From NCBI GenBank assembly GCA_025924435.1, contig JAICIL010000003.1:1-45354 (forward strand): DNA of 45,354 nucleotides, read 5' to 3'. The stretch comes from Chloroflexia bacterium. GTDB taxonomy: Bacteria > Chloroflexota > Chloroflexia > Thermomicrobiales > JALYUS01. A program made the translations under genes and the position numbers. Numbering within the stretch: the stretch's first letter is position 1; every line of letters starts with the position of its first letter. The notes under the pieces are model-generated. The model did no database searches and had not been told where the DNA came from. It saw only the letters and a list, made by a program, of their open reading frames with translations. Positions 16,301 through 24,602 of the stretch are shown here, piece by piece.

Positions 16301-17700
16301 AGTTCTCCGGCCCACGACAGCTCGCGCGGGTCGCGGTTCAGGTACGGAAGCAGGCGGTCGGCGACGCGACGCGCTTCGGGGCGGAAGCGCGCGGCGTTGA
16401 GATGCGCCTCGTCCGGACCGAGCGCGACGTACACGAAAGCGCCGGACCAGTTCGGCTCCCACATCCCCTGCTCACGCTCGGCGGGCAGGCCGTTCGCGGC
16501 GCTGTCGGAGACCGCGATGACGCCGCTATCGCCGCGCGCGGCGGGCGGGAGCCAGTCCATCGTGCGCCGGTTGAAGAGGCGCAACGCGCCGAACATCCAC
16601 GAGCCGGTGGGAATGGTTTCACGCACCGCGCTTCGCGTCAGATAATTGAGTGTGTCATACGCGACTCGCTCCAACGGGAACACGGGCAAGATGCGCAGCG
16701 TGACCGGCTCATCCCCCCATTCGCCGACATAGTCCGCCCACGACACTTCGAAGATGCGCACGAAACTCTCCGGGTCCACGAGGAAGCCCAGGTCGCGGAA
16801 ATGGAGCGGAATGGCGATCTCCTCGGCGCTCGCCGCCAGTTCCCCAAGCCGCACAATCGGCAATGCCATCGCGATGAAGAGCATCATGCCGCCCGGCGCC
16901 AGTTCCACCCGGCCGTCCGGCGTGCGCCGCCCGCGATTGGAAGCGAGGCTCGGCAGCCGCGCCAACCCCGCGCCTTCGGCGAGCGCGAGCAGTTCCCGGC
17001 GCGGCGCGTCAACGAACGCGTGCGCCTCGAAGACCGTTTCGCTCGATGGAACGCGCTGCGTGAAGCGCGCCAACGCTTCGCGCGCCAGATCCTCGGCCGG
17101 GATCCAATCGCGCGCGACGACGAGCCAGACGGTGGCGGGGCGTGTCTCATCGAGGTGCGCGGCATAGAGCGCGCGCATTTGATCGGGGATGTCCGAGGGC
17201 GCGTGCGCGGCCGTCTCGACGAATTCGAGATACTGGATATAGCGGCGCAGTTGGATGCGAATGTGCAGTTCATTGCGCACGACCCAGCGGGGGCCGCTCC
17301 GGCGCGCGGCCCGGGCGGGCCGGGTCGCGGTGATGTGGGCGGCGGGCCGATAGCCGACCGGGATGAGCGCGGCCCCGCCCGCCGCCGGGGTGGTGGACGC
17401 GGGCACACCCCGCAGCGCGAGGCCGCTCTCCAGTAGCGCCGCCGCGATGCTTTGCGTTACGAGGCCGCGCACCTGACGCTGTTGCCGCTCGGAAACGGAA
17501 GGCGCGAAGGTGATTGTTGGCGCGTGCAGGCGCGGCGCGTCAATCGCGCCGACACGCTCCTCGATGGTCTGAGTGGCGACGCCGATCCGCGCGGCGAGCG
17601 CGGGGACGAGCCGCGCTCGCAGGGCATCGCGCTCAGCGTCGTCCAGTTCGCCGACGATGCGAAGCCGGAGGGGGATGTGGCAATTGACTTCTCGCGTCAC
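13369..17700 (-). CDS. Giant multidomain effector candidate with C-terminal minimal protein-kinase-like domain
   Basis: 1443 residues from a GTG start (17700) with GGGAGG 5 bases upstream. The first 130 residues, beginning MTREVNCHIPLRLRIVGELD, look like a small alpha/beta domain and may serve loading. Residues about 150-700 are alpha/beta of unknown family. Residues about 715-775 are hydrophobic (GVAVIAVIAVAW; GGGATAVGISIGL), as in membrane-inserting or pretoxin segments. Residues 800-1260 are helical. Residues about 1280-1443 resemble a minimal protein kinase: ARGGTSTVYEV (Gly loop), LLVKQGG (Lys), REAQALVDLE (alpha-C Glu), FIIVERIEG (hinge), IGDFQFIV (catalytic loop) and FVNDPTAF (metal-binding Asp). 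It follows the structural genes of the contractile system and is followed by two small genes, as expected for a payload. Kinase activity and targets are inferred. Confidence 0.75.
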   Translation of the reverse strand: MTREVNCHIPLRLRIVGELDDAERDALRARLVPALAARIGVATQTIEERVGAIDAPRLHAPTITFAPSVSERQQRQVRGLVTQSIAAALLESGLALRGVPASTTPAAGGAALIPVGYRPAAHITATRPARAARRSGPRWVVRNELHIRIQLRRYIQYLEFVETAAHAPSDIPDQMRALYAAHLDETRPATVWLVVARDWIPAEDLAREALARFTQRVPSSETVFEAHAFVDAPRRELLALAEGAGLARLPSLASNRGRRTPDGRVELAPGGMMLFIAMALPIVRLGELAASAEEIAIPLHFRDLGFLVDPESFVRIFEVSWADYVGEWGDEPVTLRILPVFPLERVAYDTLNYLTRSAVRETIPTGSWMFGALRLFNRRTMDWLPPAARGDSGVIAVSDSAANGLPAEREQGMWEPNWSGAFVYVALGPDEAHLNAARFRPEARRVADRLLPYLNRDPRELSWAGELLGFLRRNYEETHPNLVIPRAVAFEFLLAELEARGLFDRLFTLLDRAFVADLSLYVVRLALQTRYASHPRIRQMIEFWNAQYRRTLSHTYLAREGEIWLEHRPDWRLRIGQVLGEVAGIYTVSSTGKRLKEARRQALRAAIEEETDLLYQRMLRGQETRPMSQEQLANAILAAAAQRAHITDDDFEAITVERSARLVGLTERADRGIVYTEVAYDIVERINGRGSWETVEGGHRVERDSAFELFIYAWVLQNEAAVIEAFSIGVAVIAVIAVAWEVGAIAFLIELGGGATAVGISIGLSEAIYLFRVAFGDARFSLEGFLTAALDGYLMAVGFRGAGFLGRGAARLIGTQSLERIVGGWVAERLVVGTVGGAGTAALATFSHDLVNVLADRGRWTSPGEYVRQMGWGALFGVVFEFGAGALQPILRVGGRSGLETLAEAVQRVRDAGLSPARWTALMAEALGKLGRQCESFLESAASRDLMEAFRERIAQVSARLGGEVRLALFRRILELSPEALTSGAVGGLEKFLAASATHLGDEAIIGLLNRLSPAQLRRYLEALNLLADGEVRLLAAGNHLEALADAPHLLGLFEGQGRAAWELLHGTFGGAVPATERFLARLGRHGAEQQTRALDILRRPGQRIPAEGVLLVLERAGGLPEHIVRGLDHLFGTRASRTALVELLGATPAGNMSRLLRLLGVLEQETVEELAARGNVEALAQSAHLLAAVEHQGAGAVWRVLNGPFNASVADLEQTLTVLADQSLGAAEQSSAQSLLFGADPVVASMMQQAAQLPPEQALARVRQLATWGESRPIVPEAVERGGFFARGGTSTVYEVVDHPDLLVKQGGGRLPREAQALVDLELLGIPTVYAATRRVGEQTFIIVERIEGVSSKDIIGRSSAPFSPPQHAEIVTERTVADLERIHAILTANRANIGDFQFIVRASDGAVFVNDPTAFNVGRGPSGDIANIIDRFRSIVRRRQQ

Positions 17701-17773
17701 ACCTACCTCCCGCGTGCATCGCCGGCCGGTGCACTGGCATCCGAGACGACCCGGAGCGGTCGGGGAAAGCCGG

Positions 17774-18649
17774 CTACGGCGTCAACTCGACAACGAGGGT
17801 GGCGCCACCGACGACCTCGCCCTCCCCGGTTGCCTGCGTGAGGTGGAACAGGTGCTTGCTGCCCGGCTTTTCTTTGGGGTCGAACGCCAACCGGAGCAGC
17901 ATCGGCACTTTCTGATTATGCTTCAGCAGCAATGCCCATGTGACGCCGGGCTTCACAACTTTGCTGTCCCCCCTGAAGACGATGTCAGCCTTCACCGGGT
18001 AGAGCGCCGGGCGCTGCTTGTGGGTGGGCTGATTGAGGGTGATGAAGGTCTCCGCGCGGTCCTGACGGAGGAACGGGTTCGCGGCGATCATCTGGAAGTG
18101 GAAATCCCGTATCTTGTTCATCGCGAGCTGCACGACGGCGATGTTGTGCTGCCCGTGGTGGCAGTCGCAGAGGAACTTGAAGTCGCTGCCGCTGAACGGC
18201 GCGCCGTCCCCGTCCCCGTAGCAGTTGCCCGCGATGCAGACGTGCCCGCCGTTGAGCGAGGCATCGGCGGGCACGGGGTGCCAGATGCCGCAATCCACGA
18301 CGAGATTGCCGCCCGCCGGGATCGGGCCGGACGCGAACCCGGTCATCGGCGCGCCGCCGGGGTTCGACGAGGCGAGCGCCGAACTCGGGTTAATGCCCAT
18401 CGTGTAATCGCAGACCCAGACCTCGAGGTTGATGTTCGAGATCGGCGCCTGGGTCTCGTTGTGGACGTTCGCCATGATGTGGTTGTCCGCGCCGACTTTC
18501 GCCGTCCCCGGATCAATCCCGCCGTTGATGAAGAGGTCGGGGCTTTCCCAGTAGGCGGTGCCGTCGGCGAGGGGGCGCGTGCCGTCGTCCGCGGTCGAGT
18601 CGCGGAGGGTGAGTCGCTTGCTGTGGGTGTCGGCTTCGCTGCAAGGCAT
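17774..18649 (-). CDS. Ig-like (CARDB-like) secreted or structural protein of the injection cluster
   Basis: 291 residues. ATG 18649 follows AAAGGA; the longer frame would run into the next gene. The first 150 residues are a beta-sandwich of CARDB/Ig type: TAYWESPDLFINGG, then ADNHIMANVHNETQ and INLEVWVCDYT, ending in a Cys-rich patch (VCIAGNCYGD, LCDCHHGQH). The second half, from about residue 180, is another all-beta domain (VKADIVFRGD, ALLLKHN, GGATLVVELTP). There is no signal peptide. It lies between the short fibre and the giant effector gene, so it may decorate the particle or bind a surface. I cannot assign a molecular function. Confidence 0.6.
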   Translation of the reverse strand: MPCSEADTHSKRLTLRDSTADDGTRPLADGTAYWESPDLFINGGIDPGTAKVGADNHIMANVHNETQAPISNINLEVWVCDYTMGINPSSALASSNPGGAPMTGFASGPIPAGGNLVVDCGIWHPVPADASLNGGHVCIAGNCYGDGDGAPFSGSDFKFLCDCHHGQHNIAVVQLAMNKIRDFHFQMIAANPFLRQDRAETFITLNQPTHKQRPALYPVKADIVFRGDSKVVKPGVTWALLLKHNQKVPMLLRLAFDPKEKPGSKHLFHLTQATGEGEVVGGATLVVELTP

Positions 18650-18722
18650 GGGACATCGTCCTTTCGTTTCCATGCGCGTTCGCGCACGGGCCACAATGGA
18701 ACACGAGTGACAGCGCCTCCGA

Positions 18723-19334
18723 TCAGGCGAGATAGGTGATCTGAAACACTCCCAGTTGCACGGTGTCCGCCGCCTGCGCATTGTCGAGTTGCGCGACGAC
18801 GTAGTACTTGAAGCGCGCGGTATCAACGGTGGCGAATTGCGCGTCGGCGGCCGCCGTCATGTCGAACGGGTCGCCGGTGCTCTCGATGTGCGCGACGCGA
18901 TCCGCCGCGCTCGCGTCGGTGCCGAGGCCCTGCCGTTGCAGGTTGATCCGCAGGTTGCCCGCCCCCGAATTCCGCCCGCTCACCCGGAGCGATTGGATGC
19001 GCGCGCCGTGCGGCACCGTGATGGACATCATGCCCTGCGCGCCGGTCTGGGTGGGTGGCTTCTGCGCCAGCCCCGCGAGATGCGTCCAGCCATTGACGGC
19101 GATCGGCACGAGTTCGGGCGTGAAGGTGGCGGCGAGTTGCTGCGCGGGGGGTTGCTGGCCCAGCGCTTGCAGCGCGGCATTGAGCTGCGTAATCACGCCA
19201 GCGAGGCGATTGAACTCCGCTTCCAGCGCGTGGAAGCGCAGATTGAACCCGTTGTCGCCGCCCGCCTGCACGCGGTCAACGTTGTCAATCCAGTCCTGGT
19301 GCTGAAACCCCGGTATGTACGAGATGACGGCCAT
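18723..19334 (-). CDS. Short tail-fibre-like protein
   Basis: 203 residues. AAAGGAG, part of which is the end of the previous gene, precedes the ATG by 6 bases, and the gap to the previous stop is 3 bases. The N-terminus (IPGFQHQDWIDNVDRVQAGG) may bind the baseplate. Residues 25-60 form a helix with hydrophobic heptads (ALEAEFNRLAGVITQLNAAL), likely a trimerising coiled coil. Residues 65-203 form an all-beta head (MMSITVPHGARIQSLRVSG, FKYYVVAQLDNA, VQLGVFQITYL). This layout matches short fibres or receptor-binding tips of phage tails and eCIS. It was assigned by layout and position, not by a firm family match. Confidence 0.6.
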   Translation of the reverse strand: MAVISYIPGFQHQDWIDNVDRVQAGGDNGFNLRFHALEAEFNRLAGVITQLNAALQALGQQPPAQQLAATFTPELVPIAVNGWTHLAGLAQKPPTQTGAQGMMSITVPHGARIQSLRVSGRNSGAGNLRINLQRQGLGTDASAADRVAHIESTGDPFDMTAAADAQFATVDTARFKYYVVAQLDNAQAADTVQLGVFQITYLA

Positions 19335-19337
19335 ACG

Positions 19338-22300
19338 CTACTCCTTTCGAGGGCGACCCAAGAGCGAACCGCGCGCGCGGAACGCGGGGTAGGTGTAATC
19401 GGGGAAGGCGTTGAACGGTTGGTCCCGCACCTCGACGACATGCGCGCGGAGGGCGCCGGTGATGACCTCCACGCCGACCGGGTGCAGGGCGTTCAGGATG
19501 TTCATGATGAGATCGAACTGATCCTTGCGGATCACGGCATTCGCGGCCTCCAGCGCCGGTTTCAGCCGGACTTCGAAGGTGTACGGCGCGGCGTTGTCGT
19601 CGAGCGCATAGATGGCCCGCAGGAGCGCCGGCCCCGCCCGCTCCCCACGGACGGTCACGGTCGGGGCGGTGGCGCTGCTCAGTTGCGCGCCGGTCGCCGC
19701 CCCCGGTCGGAGGACCCACGTCAGGCGCTCGCCGAGGCCGCTCCCCAGCCGCCACGTGTTCGCGAGGCCCATCGCCGGGGCCGCGATGACGCTGACGCTG
19801 TCGTTCCCACGATTGATCACAAAGACGTTCGACCCGCTGGCGGCGACCGCGCGCGGCTCCGGCCCGGTGTGGAGGCTGCCGAGATGCGTGCCGTCCGCTT
19901 TCAGCCAGTGCAGCCGCTCGCTCGCCGGTTTGAGGTCCGTGACGTAGACGGCGGAGCCATCGGGCGCGACGGCGACCGCGCTCGGCCGCCCGCCCGCGTC
20001 CGCCACCGGCAGCATCGGCCCGACGGTGCGCGCGGCGACATCGAGGATCGCGAGATGGTTCGTTTGCGGGAAGGTGACGTAGCCCTTTGCGCCGTCCGGT
20101 GCGAGGGCGATGCCGAGCGGCGACTCCGCGAGCGCGATGGCGCCCGACGCCGCGAAGGGGGCGGTCGTGACGATCGCGATCCGCATATCCTGATCCACCG
20201 CCACCCAGACCTCTTTCCCATCCGGCGTGATCGCCAGCCCGGTCGGGTGGTTGCCGACGACCAGCGCGCTGAGGACGGTGAGGCCCGCCGTATCCACCTC
20301 GACGAGCGTGTTGCCGCTCTGACACGCGACATAGAGGCGCGGCTGCGTGGGGTGATGGACGAGCGCCGCCGGGGTGTTCGCGACGGCGATCGCCGCCAGT
20401 TGGTTGCCGGTGGCCAGGTCAATCGCCGTGATCGTGTTGCTCGCGGTGTCCGCGGTGTAGAGCCGCGCGCCGTCCGGGCTGACCGCGACCGCACCCGGCG
20501 ACCATCCGACCTTGATCGCCCGCCGTACGTGCCCGGTCGCGGCGTCAATCTCGCTCGTCGTGTCCGTCCCGCTGTTCGCGACGTAGGCTGTGCCGCCCGC
20601 CACGGCGACCCCTTGCGGCAGGGCGCGCGGCGAGATCGCGTAGTCGCTCGTCGCGCCCTCGCCGATCTGCGTCGCGCCCGTCACGGCGATCAGGTCGTCC
20701 GGCCGCTGGCGCACGAGGATCTGGTTCGCCTGCCGCCTTATGTACGTGAACCCGGCCGCGTGCGCGAGCGCGCCGAGTGGCCCGGCGGCGAGCGACGCGT
20801 GCCGCAATGTCAGGGCGCGCCCCGCCCCGCGCGGGCCATCCGCCGCCGGGACGAACGCTTCCACGATCTCCAACTGCCCCGCCGCGCCCGTGCCCGCGAT
20901 CAGGTCGAGCAGCCGGTTCAGGCGCGCCGCGACGGAGGGCTGCATGCGCCGGTGGTTCAGGTCGCTCCCGTACGTCGCGCGCCCATCCTGGTGCGTCACG
21001 AGGTAGGAGGGGCGGAAAAACGGGTCGGCCTCGCCGGCGATCTCCTCCGCCGCGCCGACGCTCCCATCCTCGGCGAGCGATTGGCCGTCGGGCAGATCGG
21101 CAAGGCCGATCCGGATGGCCCGTGTGCCGGACGCGCTATGCCGCCGCAGCGTTGTCTCGACCTTCACATTCACCGTCCCGGTCGCGGCGGCGTTCAGCGT
21201 GATCGTCGGGCCGGTCGCTTTGGTCGCGATGGTCGCGCGCCCCGATCCGCAATTGACGGTCAGCCAGTGGGTTTGCGCGTCGAGCGGCAGGGGCGGCTGC
21301 ATCTCGAGTTGCAGCGTCTGGCCCAGGAGTGCGTCGAAGCCATTCTGGGGTGTCGCCGTCCCGCCCGTCGCGACAATGTCGAGATAGTCGCCCGGCGCGA
21401 CGGACGCATAGACGACCTCGGCGTCGTTGCGATGGCAGACGAATGTGAAACCGGCCTGCTGCGCCAGCGCCGCCAACCGGCCCGCGTCAACCGTCTCGTG
21501 CGTCAGCATCACCGCGCGCCCGACCGCGCGCAGATCGTCCGCGCGGGGGTCGAAGGCGCTCTCGACATGGAGTTTGCCCGCGCTGCCCGCAAGGAGATCG
21601 AGCAGCCGGTTGAGCGCGCGCATCGTCCCTAACTGCATCTTGTGCGGATCGGGGGCCGCTTCCGTCCGCGCGAGCGTGCGGGCGGGCGGTGCGGTGTACG
21701 TGGCGCGCGCGTCCTGATGGATCGTGAGAAAGAGCGGATCGAACGAGAGTTCCTGCGCCGCCGTGCCGTTGGTGTCCGCCTCGCGGACGCGCCGGTTTCC
21801 CTCGGTATCCATGCATGCCCCCGCGGCGAGGGTTTGCGGCGTGATGGTGAGCGCGGCGACACCCGAAATGAGCGTGGCATTCGCATCGTTGACGATCAGG
21901 GGTTCCGTCTCGCCGTTGATCGGGCCGACCGCGCCATTGAGCGCGTCGCGCAGATTGGCCGCAGTCGGCAGCGTCCACCGCGCGAAAATCGCCAGCCGCC
22001 GCCGATAGGCGCTGTCGCTCTCGCCGAGCACGGGGTGGAACGCCGCCAGCGCCCCCCGCGACAGCCGCACCTCGTCCACGACACCCTGATAGGCGGCGGT
22101 CGCCGCGCGGCCAATACGCACCGGCTCGGTATTCGTCAGCGCGCCGATGCTCGCGAGCGATGCCCTGGCGCCCAGCACGCCGTTGACGTACAGCCGCGCT
22201 TCATCCCCCGCCCGGTCAACGACGCCCGCGAGATGCGTGAATCGGTCGGTCGGGAGCGATTGATCGGCAAAGAGGCCCACCTGCCGCGCGCCGTCGCCGA

Positions 22301-23285
22301 GCAGGAAACGGGCATTCAGCGGGATGCCCCGGCTGAATTCGCCGACCGTCAGCGCCCATCCGGCGCGCGTCGCGTCGTCCGGGTTGGCGTGCTTGGCGAT
22401 CACATGCCCCGGCCCCGTCGCCGCATCCGGCTTGACGAAGCACTCCACGGTGAAATCGTCGCCGGGGGCGAACGCGAGCGCGGCGAGGGAGTCTACGCGG
22501 ATTTCCGCGTTCGGGTCGCGGAAGGCGAAGCCGTCGCCGAACCGCCCGGCCGCGCCGCTCGTCGCCCGTTTGCCGACGTTCTGGCCGGGATGCCCCGCCG
22601 CGCCGTAGCGCGCCATCGCGTCGTCGACGGTGTCGACCTCCGCCCCGGCGGCCGCGCGCTCGTCGAGGTGATAGAGCGCGATCGTTTGCGCGTCGAACGC
22701 AGAGGGGAGCGGCGGGAAGCGGGGGACGCCGAGATCGTTGCCGAGCAGATCGAGGCTGAAGCCGAGGGCGTCCGGCAGCCGCCGCTGCGCCTGCACCCGT
22801 TCGAGATGGCGGCGGATCGCATCCCGCTCCCACCCCACCACCCAGAGCAGTTTCGCGGTGTTGCCGAGGAGGGCCGTCAGCCCCCACGCGTTCGCGGCCT
22901 CGCCGTCGCCCGCCGCCGGGGTCATGTGCAGCCGCCGCAGCACGGCGCTCGCCCCCTCGTCCGCGCCGAGATCGAGGGCGAACGACGCCCCTTGGAGGCT
23001 GCCCGCCGGGACGGTGACGGACGCGCTCCCGGTCGCTGCCCCGCCGAGCACGTCGTAATCTACGACCACCCGCGTCGCTATCGCGACATCGCGCGCGGCG
23101 ACGAGCAGATAGCGCGGCTCCGGCAACTCGCCGAAGAGCGCGAAATGCTCCGCGAAATCGTACGGCGCGACGGCGGCCTGCGCCGCGTCGCCCGCCGCGA
23201 CCAGGGCGAGCGCGAGCGTGTCCGCGCCGCGCCGGAAGGGCACGGTCAGTCGCTGGGCCATCGTGCGTGCCGCGAGGTCCGTCAT
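19338..23285 (-). CDS. Giant baseplate/fibre protein with LamG-like, duplicated and YVTN beta-propeller modules
   Basis: 1315 residues. The ATG at 23285 overlaps the stop of the J-like gene (ATGA); the longer open frame has no ribosome site. Modules: residues 1-190, baseplate-attachment region; about 195-412, a LamG/concanavalin-like sheet (DDFTVECFVKPDA, LYVNGVLGARASL); about 515-635 and 750-865, two copies of one module (shared TIHQDARATY / VTHQDGRATY, LNRLLDLLAG / LNRLLDLIAG, AGFTFV / AGFTYI); about 890-1170, a seven-or-so-bladed YVTN/NHL beta-propeller (TAYVANSGTD, RLYTADTASN, KEVWVAVDQD, AVYVTDLKPA); and a C-terminal helix DLIMNILNALHPVGVEV like the end of phage tail protein I. It probably forms the wedge-to-fibre element that contacts target cells. 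Confidence 0.8.
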   Translation of the reverse strand: MTDLAARTMAQRLTVPFRRGADTLALALVAAGDAAQAAVAPYDFAEHFALFGELPEPRYLLVAARDVAIATRVVVDYDVLGGAATGSASVTVPAGSLQGASFALDLGADEGASAVLRRLHMTPAAGDGEAANAWGLTALLGNTAKLLWVVGWERDAIRRHLERVQAQRRLPDALGFSLDLLGNDLGVPRFPPLPSAFDAQTIALYHLDERAAAGAEVDTVDDAMARYGAAGHPGQNVGKRATSGAAGRFGDGFAFRDPNAEIRVDSLAALAFAPGDDFTVECFVKPDAATGPGHVIAKHANPDDATRAGWALTVGEFSRGIPLNARFLLGDGARQVGLFADQSLPTDRFTHLAGVVDRAGDEARLYVNGVLGARASLASIGALTNTEPVRIGRAATAAYQGVVDEVRLSRGALAAFHPVLGESDSAYRRRLAIFARWTLPTAANLRDALNGAVGPINGETEPLIVNDANATLISGVAALTITPQTLAAGACMDTEGNRRVREADTNGTAAQELSFDPLFLTIHQDARATYTAPPARTLARTEAAPDPHKMQLGTMRALNRLLDLLAGSAGKLHVESAFDPRADDLRAVGRAVMLTHETVDAGRLAALAQQAGFTFVCHRNDAEVVYASVAPGDYLDIVATGGTATPQNGFDALLGQTLQLEMQPPLPLDAQTHWLTVNCGSGRATIATKATGPTITLNAAATGTVNVKVETTLRRHSASGTRAIRIGLADLPDGQSLAEDGSVGAAEEIAGEADPFFRPSYLVTHQDGRATYGSDLNHRRMQPSVAARLNRLLDLIAGTGAAGQLEIVEAFVPAADGPRGAGRALTLRHASLAAGPLGALAHAAGFTYIRRQANQILVRQRPDDLIAVTGATQIGEGATSDYAISPRALPQGVAVAGGTAYVANSGTDTTSEIDAATGHVRRAIKVGWSPGAVAVSPDGARLYTADTASNTITAIDLATGNQLAAIAVANTPAALVHHPTQPRLYVACQSGNTLVEVDTAGLTVLSALVVGNHPTGLAITPDGKEVWVAVDQDMRIAIVTTAPFAASGAIALAESPLGIALAPDGAKGYVTFPQTNHLAILDVAARTVGPMLPVADAGGRPSAVAVAPDGSAVYVTDLKPASERLHWLKADGTHLGSLHTGPEPRAVAASGSNVFVINRGNDSVSVIAAPAMGLANTWRLGSGLGERLTWVLRPGAATGAQLSSATAPTVTVRGERAGPALLRAIYALDDNAAPYTFEVRLKPALEAANAVIRKDQFDLIMNILNALHPVGVEVITGALRAHVVEVRDQPFNAFPDYTYPAFRARGSLLGRPRKE

Positions 23286-24601
23286 CGCAGTCCCACCCCG
23301 ATATCGAGCAACTCGCTGTCGAGCCGGAAAATGGCGATCTCCGTTGGACCGAGGATCAGGTTGTCGCCGACCGGCAGTTCGATCGTGTCCGTCTGGAAGG
23401 GCACGGCGCCGAACGCGATCCGCCCGAATGCCGCGGGGCACCGCCGCAAATGGACGTTCTGCACGTCGTTGACGCCCGGTTGCTCGACGAAGGCGCGCAT
23501 CACTTTGGAATAGAGCACGTTGTCGCCGAGTTTGAGCGCGCCGATGTCGGCGGCGAGCCGCGCCTTAATCGAGGCGAGGAGTGCCTGCGTATCCTGCCCG
23601 GACGCCGCGATCACCGTCGCCCGCACGCCGACCTCGATGTGGTTCGCCTGGATAATGTTCGGATAGATGCCGATCGGGCGGACACGATCCACCGCCGCCG
23701 AAACCTGCTCGAAGATCCCCGTCACGGGGCCGATCGTCCGCCACGGGCGGCCGACTTCGTGCGCCACCACAATATCGAAATAATACGGATCGCCGAGATG
23801 CCGCTCGCCGCTGAAGAGCCGGTCGTTGAAGTTGAAGAGGTTGAAGAAACTCTGCGACACGTCCACGCCGCCGAGGGGATCGAAGAGGTGGACATCGAGC
23901 ACGCCACCGACGCCGAGCGCGGCGCGGCGCACGCTTTCCAGCGTCCACATCTCCCGTGGCACGCCGAGCAATCGCGCGCGGTAATCGGTGTCCGACTCGG
24001 CGGCAAGGCCGCCGCTGAAGGGCGCGGGGTTGCTCACCTGCACGGTCGTCGTGCCGCCGAGGCTCAGTTCGAATTCCTGGAAGATCGGGTCAATGCCGAC
24101 GAGCGTGGTCGCCGCGATGTCGCTCGCCGGGCCGCGCTCCAGGGCGCGCACCGTGACCGTCGCCTGCGGCGTACCGGCGCTCAAGGTCAATGGGGCGGTC
24201 GTGGCGTATGCGCGGATGGGAGCCGCGGTGACGACGATTGTCCCCTCCGGGAGCGTGTACTGCCGCCCCTGCGCGGGGTTGGTCAGGGTGAAGACCGCCT
24301 GGCCTTCGGAATAGAGCGGCTGGCGGGATACGCCGAGATCCCGACCGAGCAAATCCAGCGCGTCGCCCGTCGCGGTCGAGACGAAATTCCCGTAGTACAG
24401 ATCCTCCATGCGCTTCCAGAGTTCGGCGTCCTCCGCCGCGACGACCTGGAGGATCATGTTGAGGGTGCTGGTGGGCGTGAGGTCCACCGCGCCGCCGAAC
24501 ACGGGGCCGAACATCTGCCGCGCGCGATCCCGCGACTCGGCGAGGATGACATCGAGGCCCTTAATGGTGAAACCCGCGTCGGTGACGCCGAAGTCTGCCA
24601 T
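23282..24601 (-). CDS. Baseplate J-like wedge protein
   Basis: 439 residues. The protein has the classic gpJ/gp6-type layout: an N-terminal helical part with DLTPTSTLNMILQVVAAEDAELWKRMEDLY, then GDALDLLGRDLGVSRQP (residue about 75-95), a beta domain with GTIVVTA, the block GGLAAESDTDYRARLL (about 200-215), then VHLFDPLGGVDVS and RPIGIYP towards the C-terminus. Baseplate J proteins form the wedge ring around the hub of contractile tails. The start ATG overlaps nothing but sits 1 base after the stop of the gp25-like gene, and its stop overlaps the next start, so translation is coupled through three genes. Standard myophage and eCIS gene order is preserved. Confidence 0.9.
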   Translation of the reverse strand: MADFGVTDAGFTIKGLDVILAESRDRARQMFGPVFGGAVDLTPTSTLNMILQVVAAEDAELWKRMEDLYYGNFVSTATGDALDLLGRDLGVSRQPLYSEGQAVFTLTNPAQGRQYTLPEGTIVVTAAPIRAYATTAPLTLSAGTPQATVTVRALERGPASDIAATTLVGIDPIFQEFELSLGGTTTVQVSNPAPFSGGLAAESDTDYRARLLGVPREMWTLESVRRAALGVGGVLDVHLFDPLGGVDVSQSFFNLFNFNDRLFSGERHLGDPYYFDIVVAHEVGRPWRTIGPVTGIFEQVSAAVDRVRPIGIYPNIIQANHIEVGVRATVIAASGQDTQALLASIKARLAADIGALKLGDNVLYSKVMRAFVEQPGVNDVQNVHLRRCPAAFGRIAFGAVPFQTDTIELPVGDNLILGPTEIAIFRLDSELLDIGVGLR

Positions 24602-24602
24602 C

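Noticed and set aside
14011..17436. A 1141-codon open frame on the plus strand opposite the giant effector gene
   Set aside because: It is the antisense frame of a high-GC gene: its composition is Arg-, Ala- and Glu-rich without domains, and the minus-strand frame has a ribosome site and recognisable motifs.
18756..23513. Plus-strand frames of 958 and 623 codons opposite the baseplate genes
   Set aside because: They lack domains, have shadow-like composition, and overlap entirely the coupled minus-strand J-like and fibre genes.
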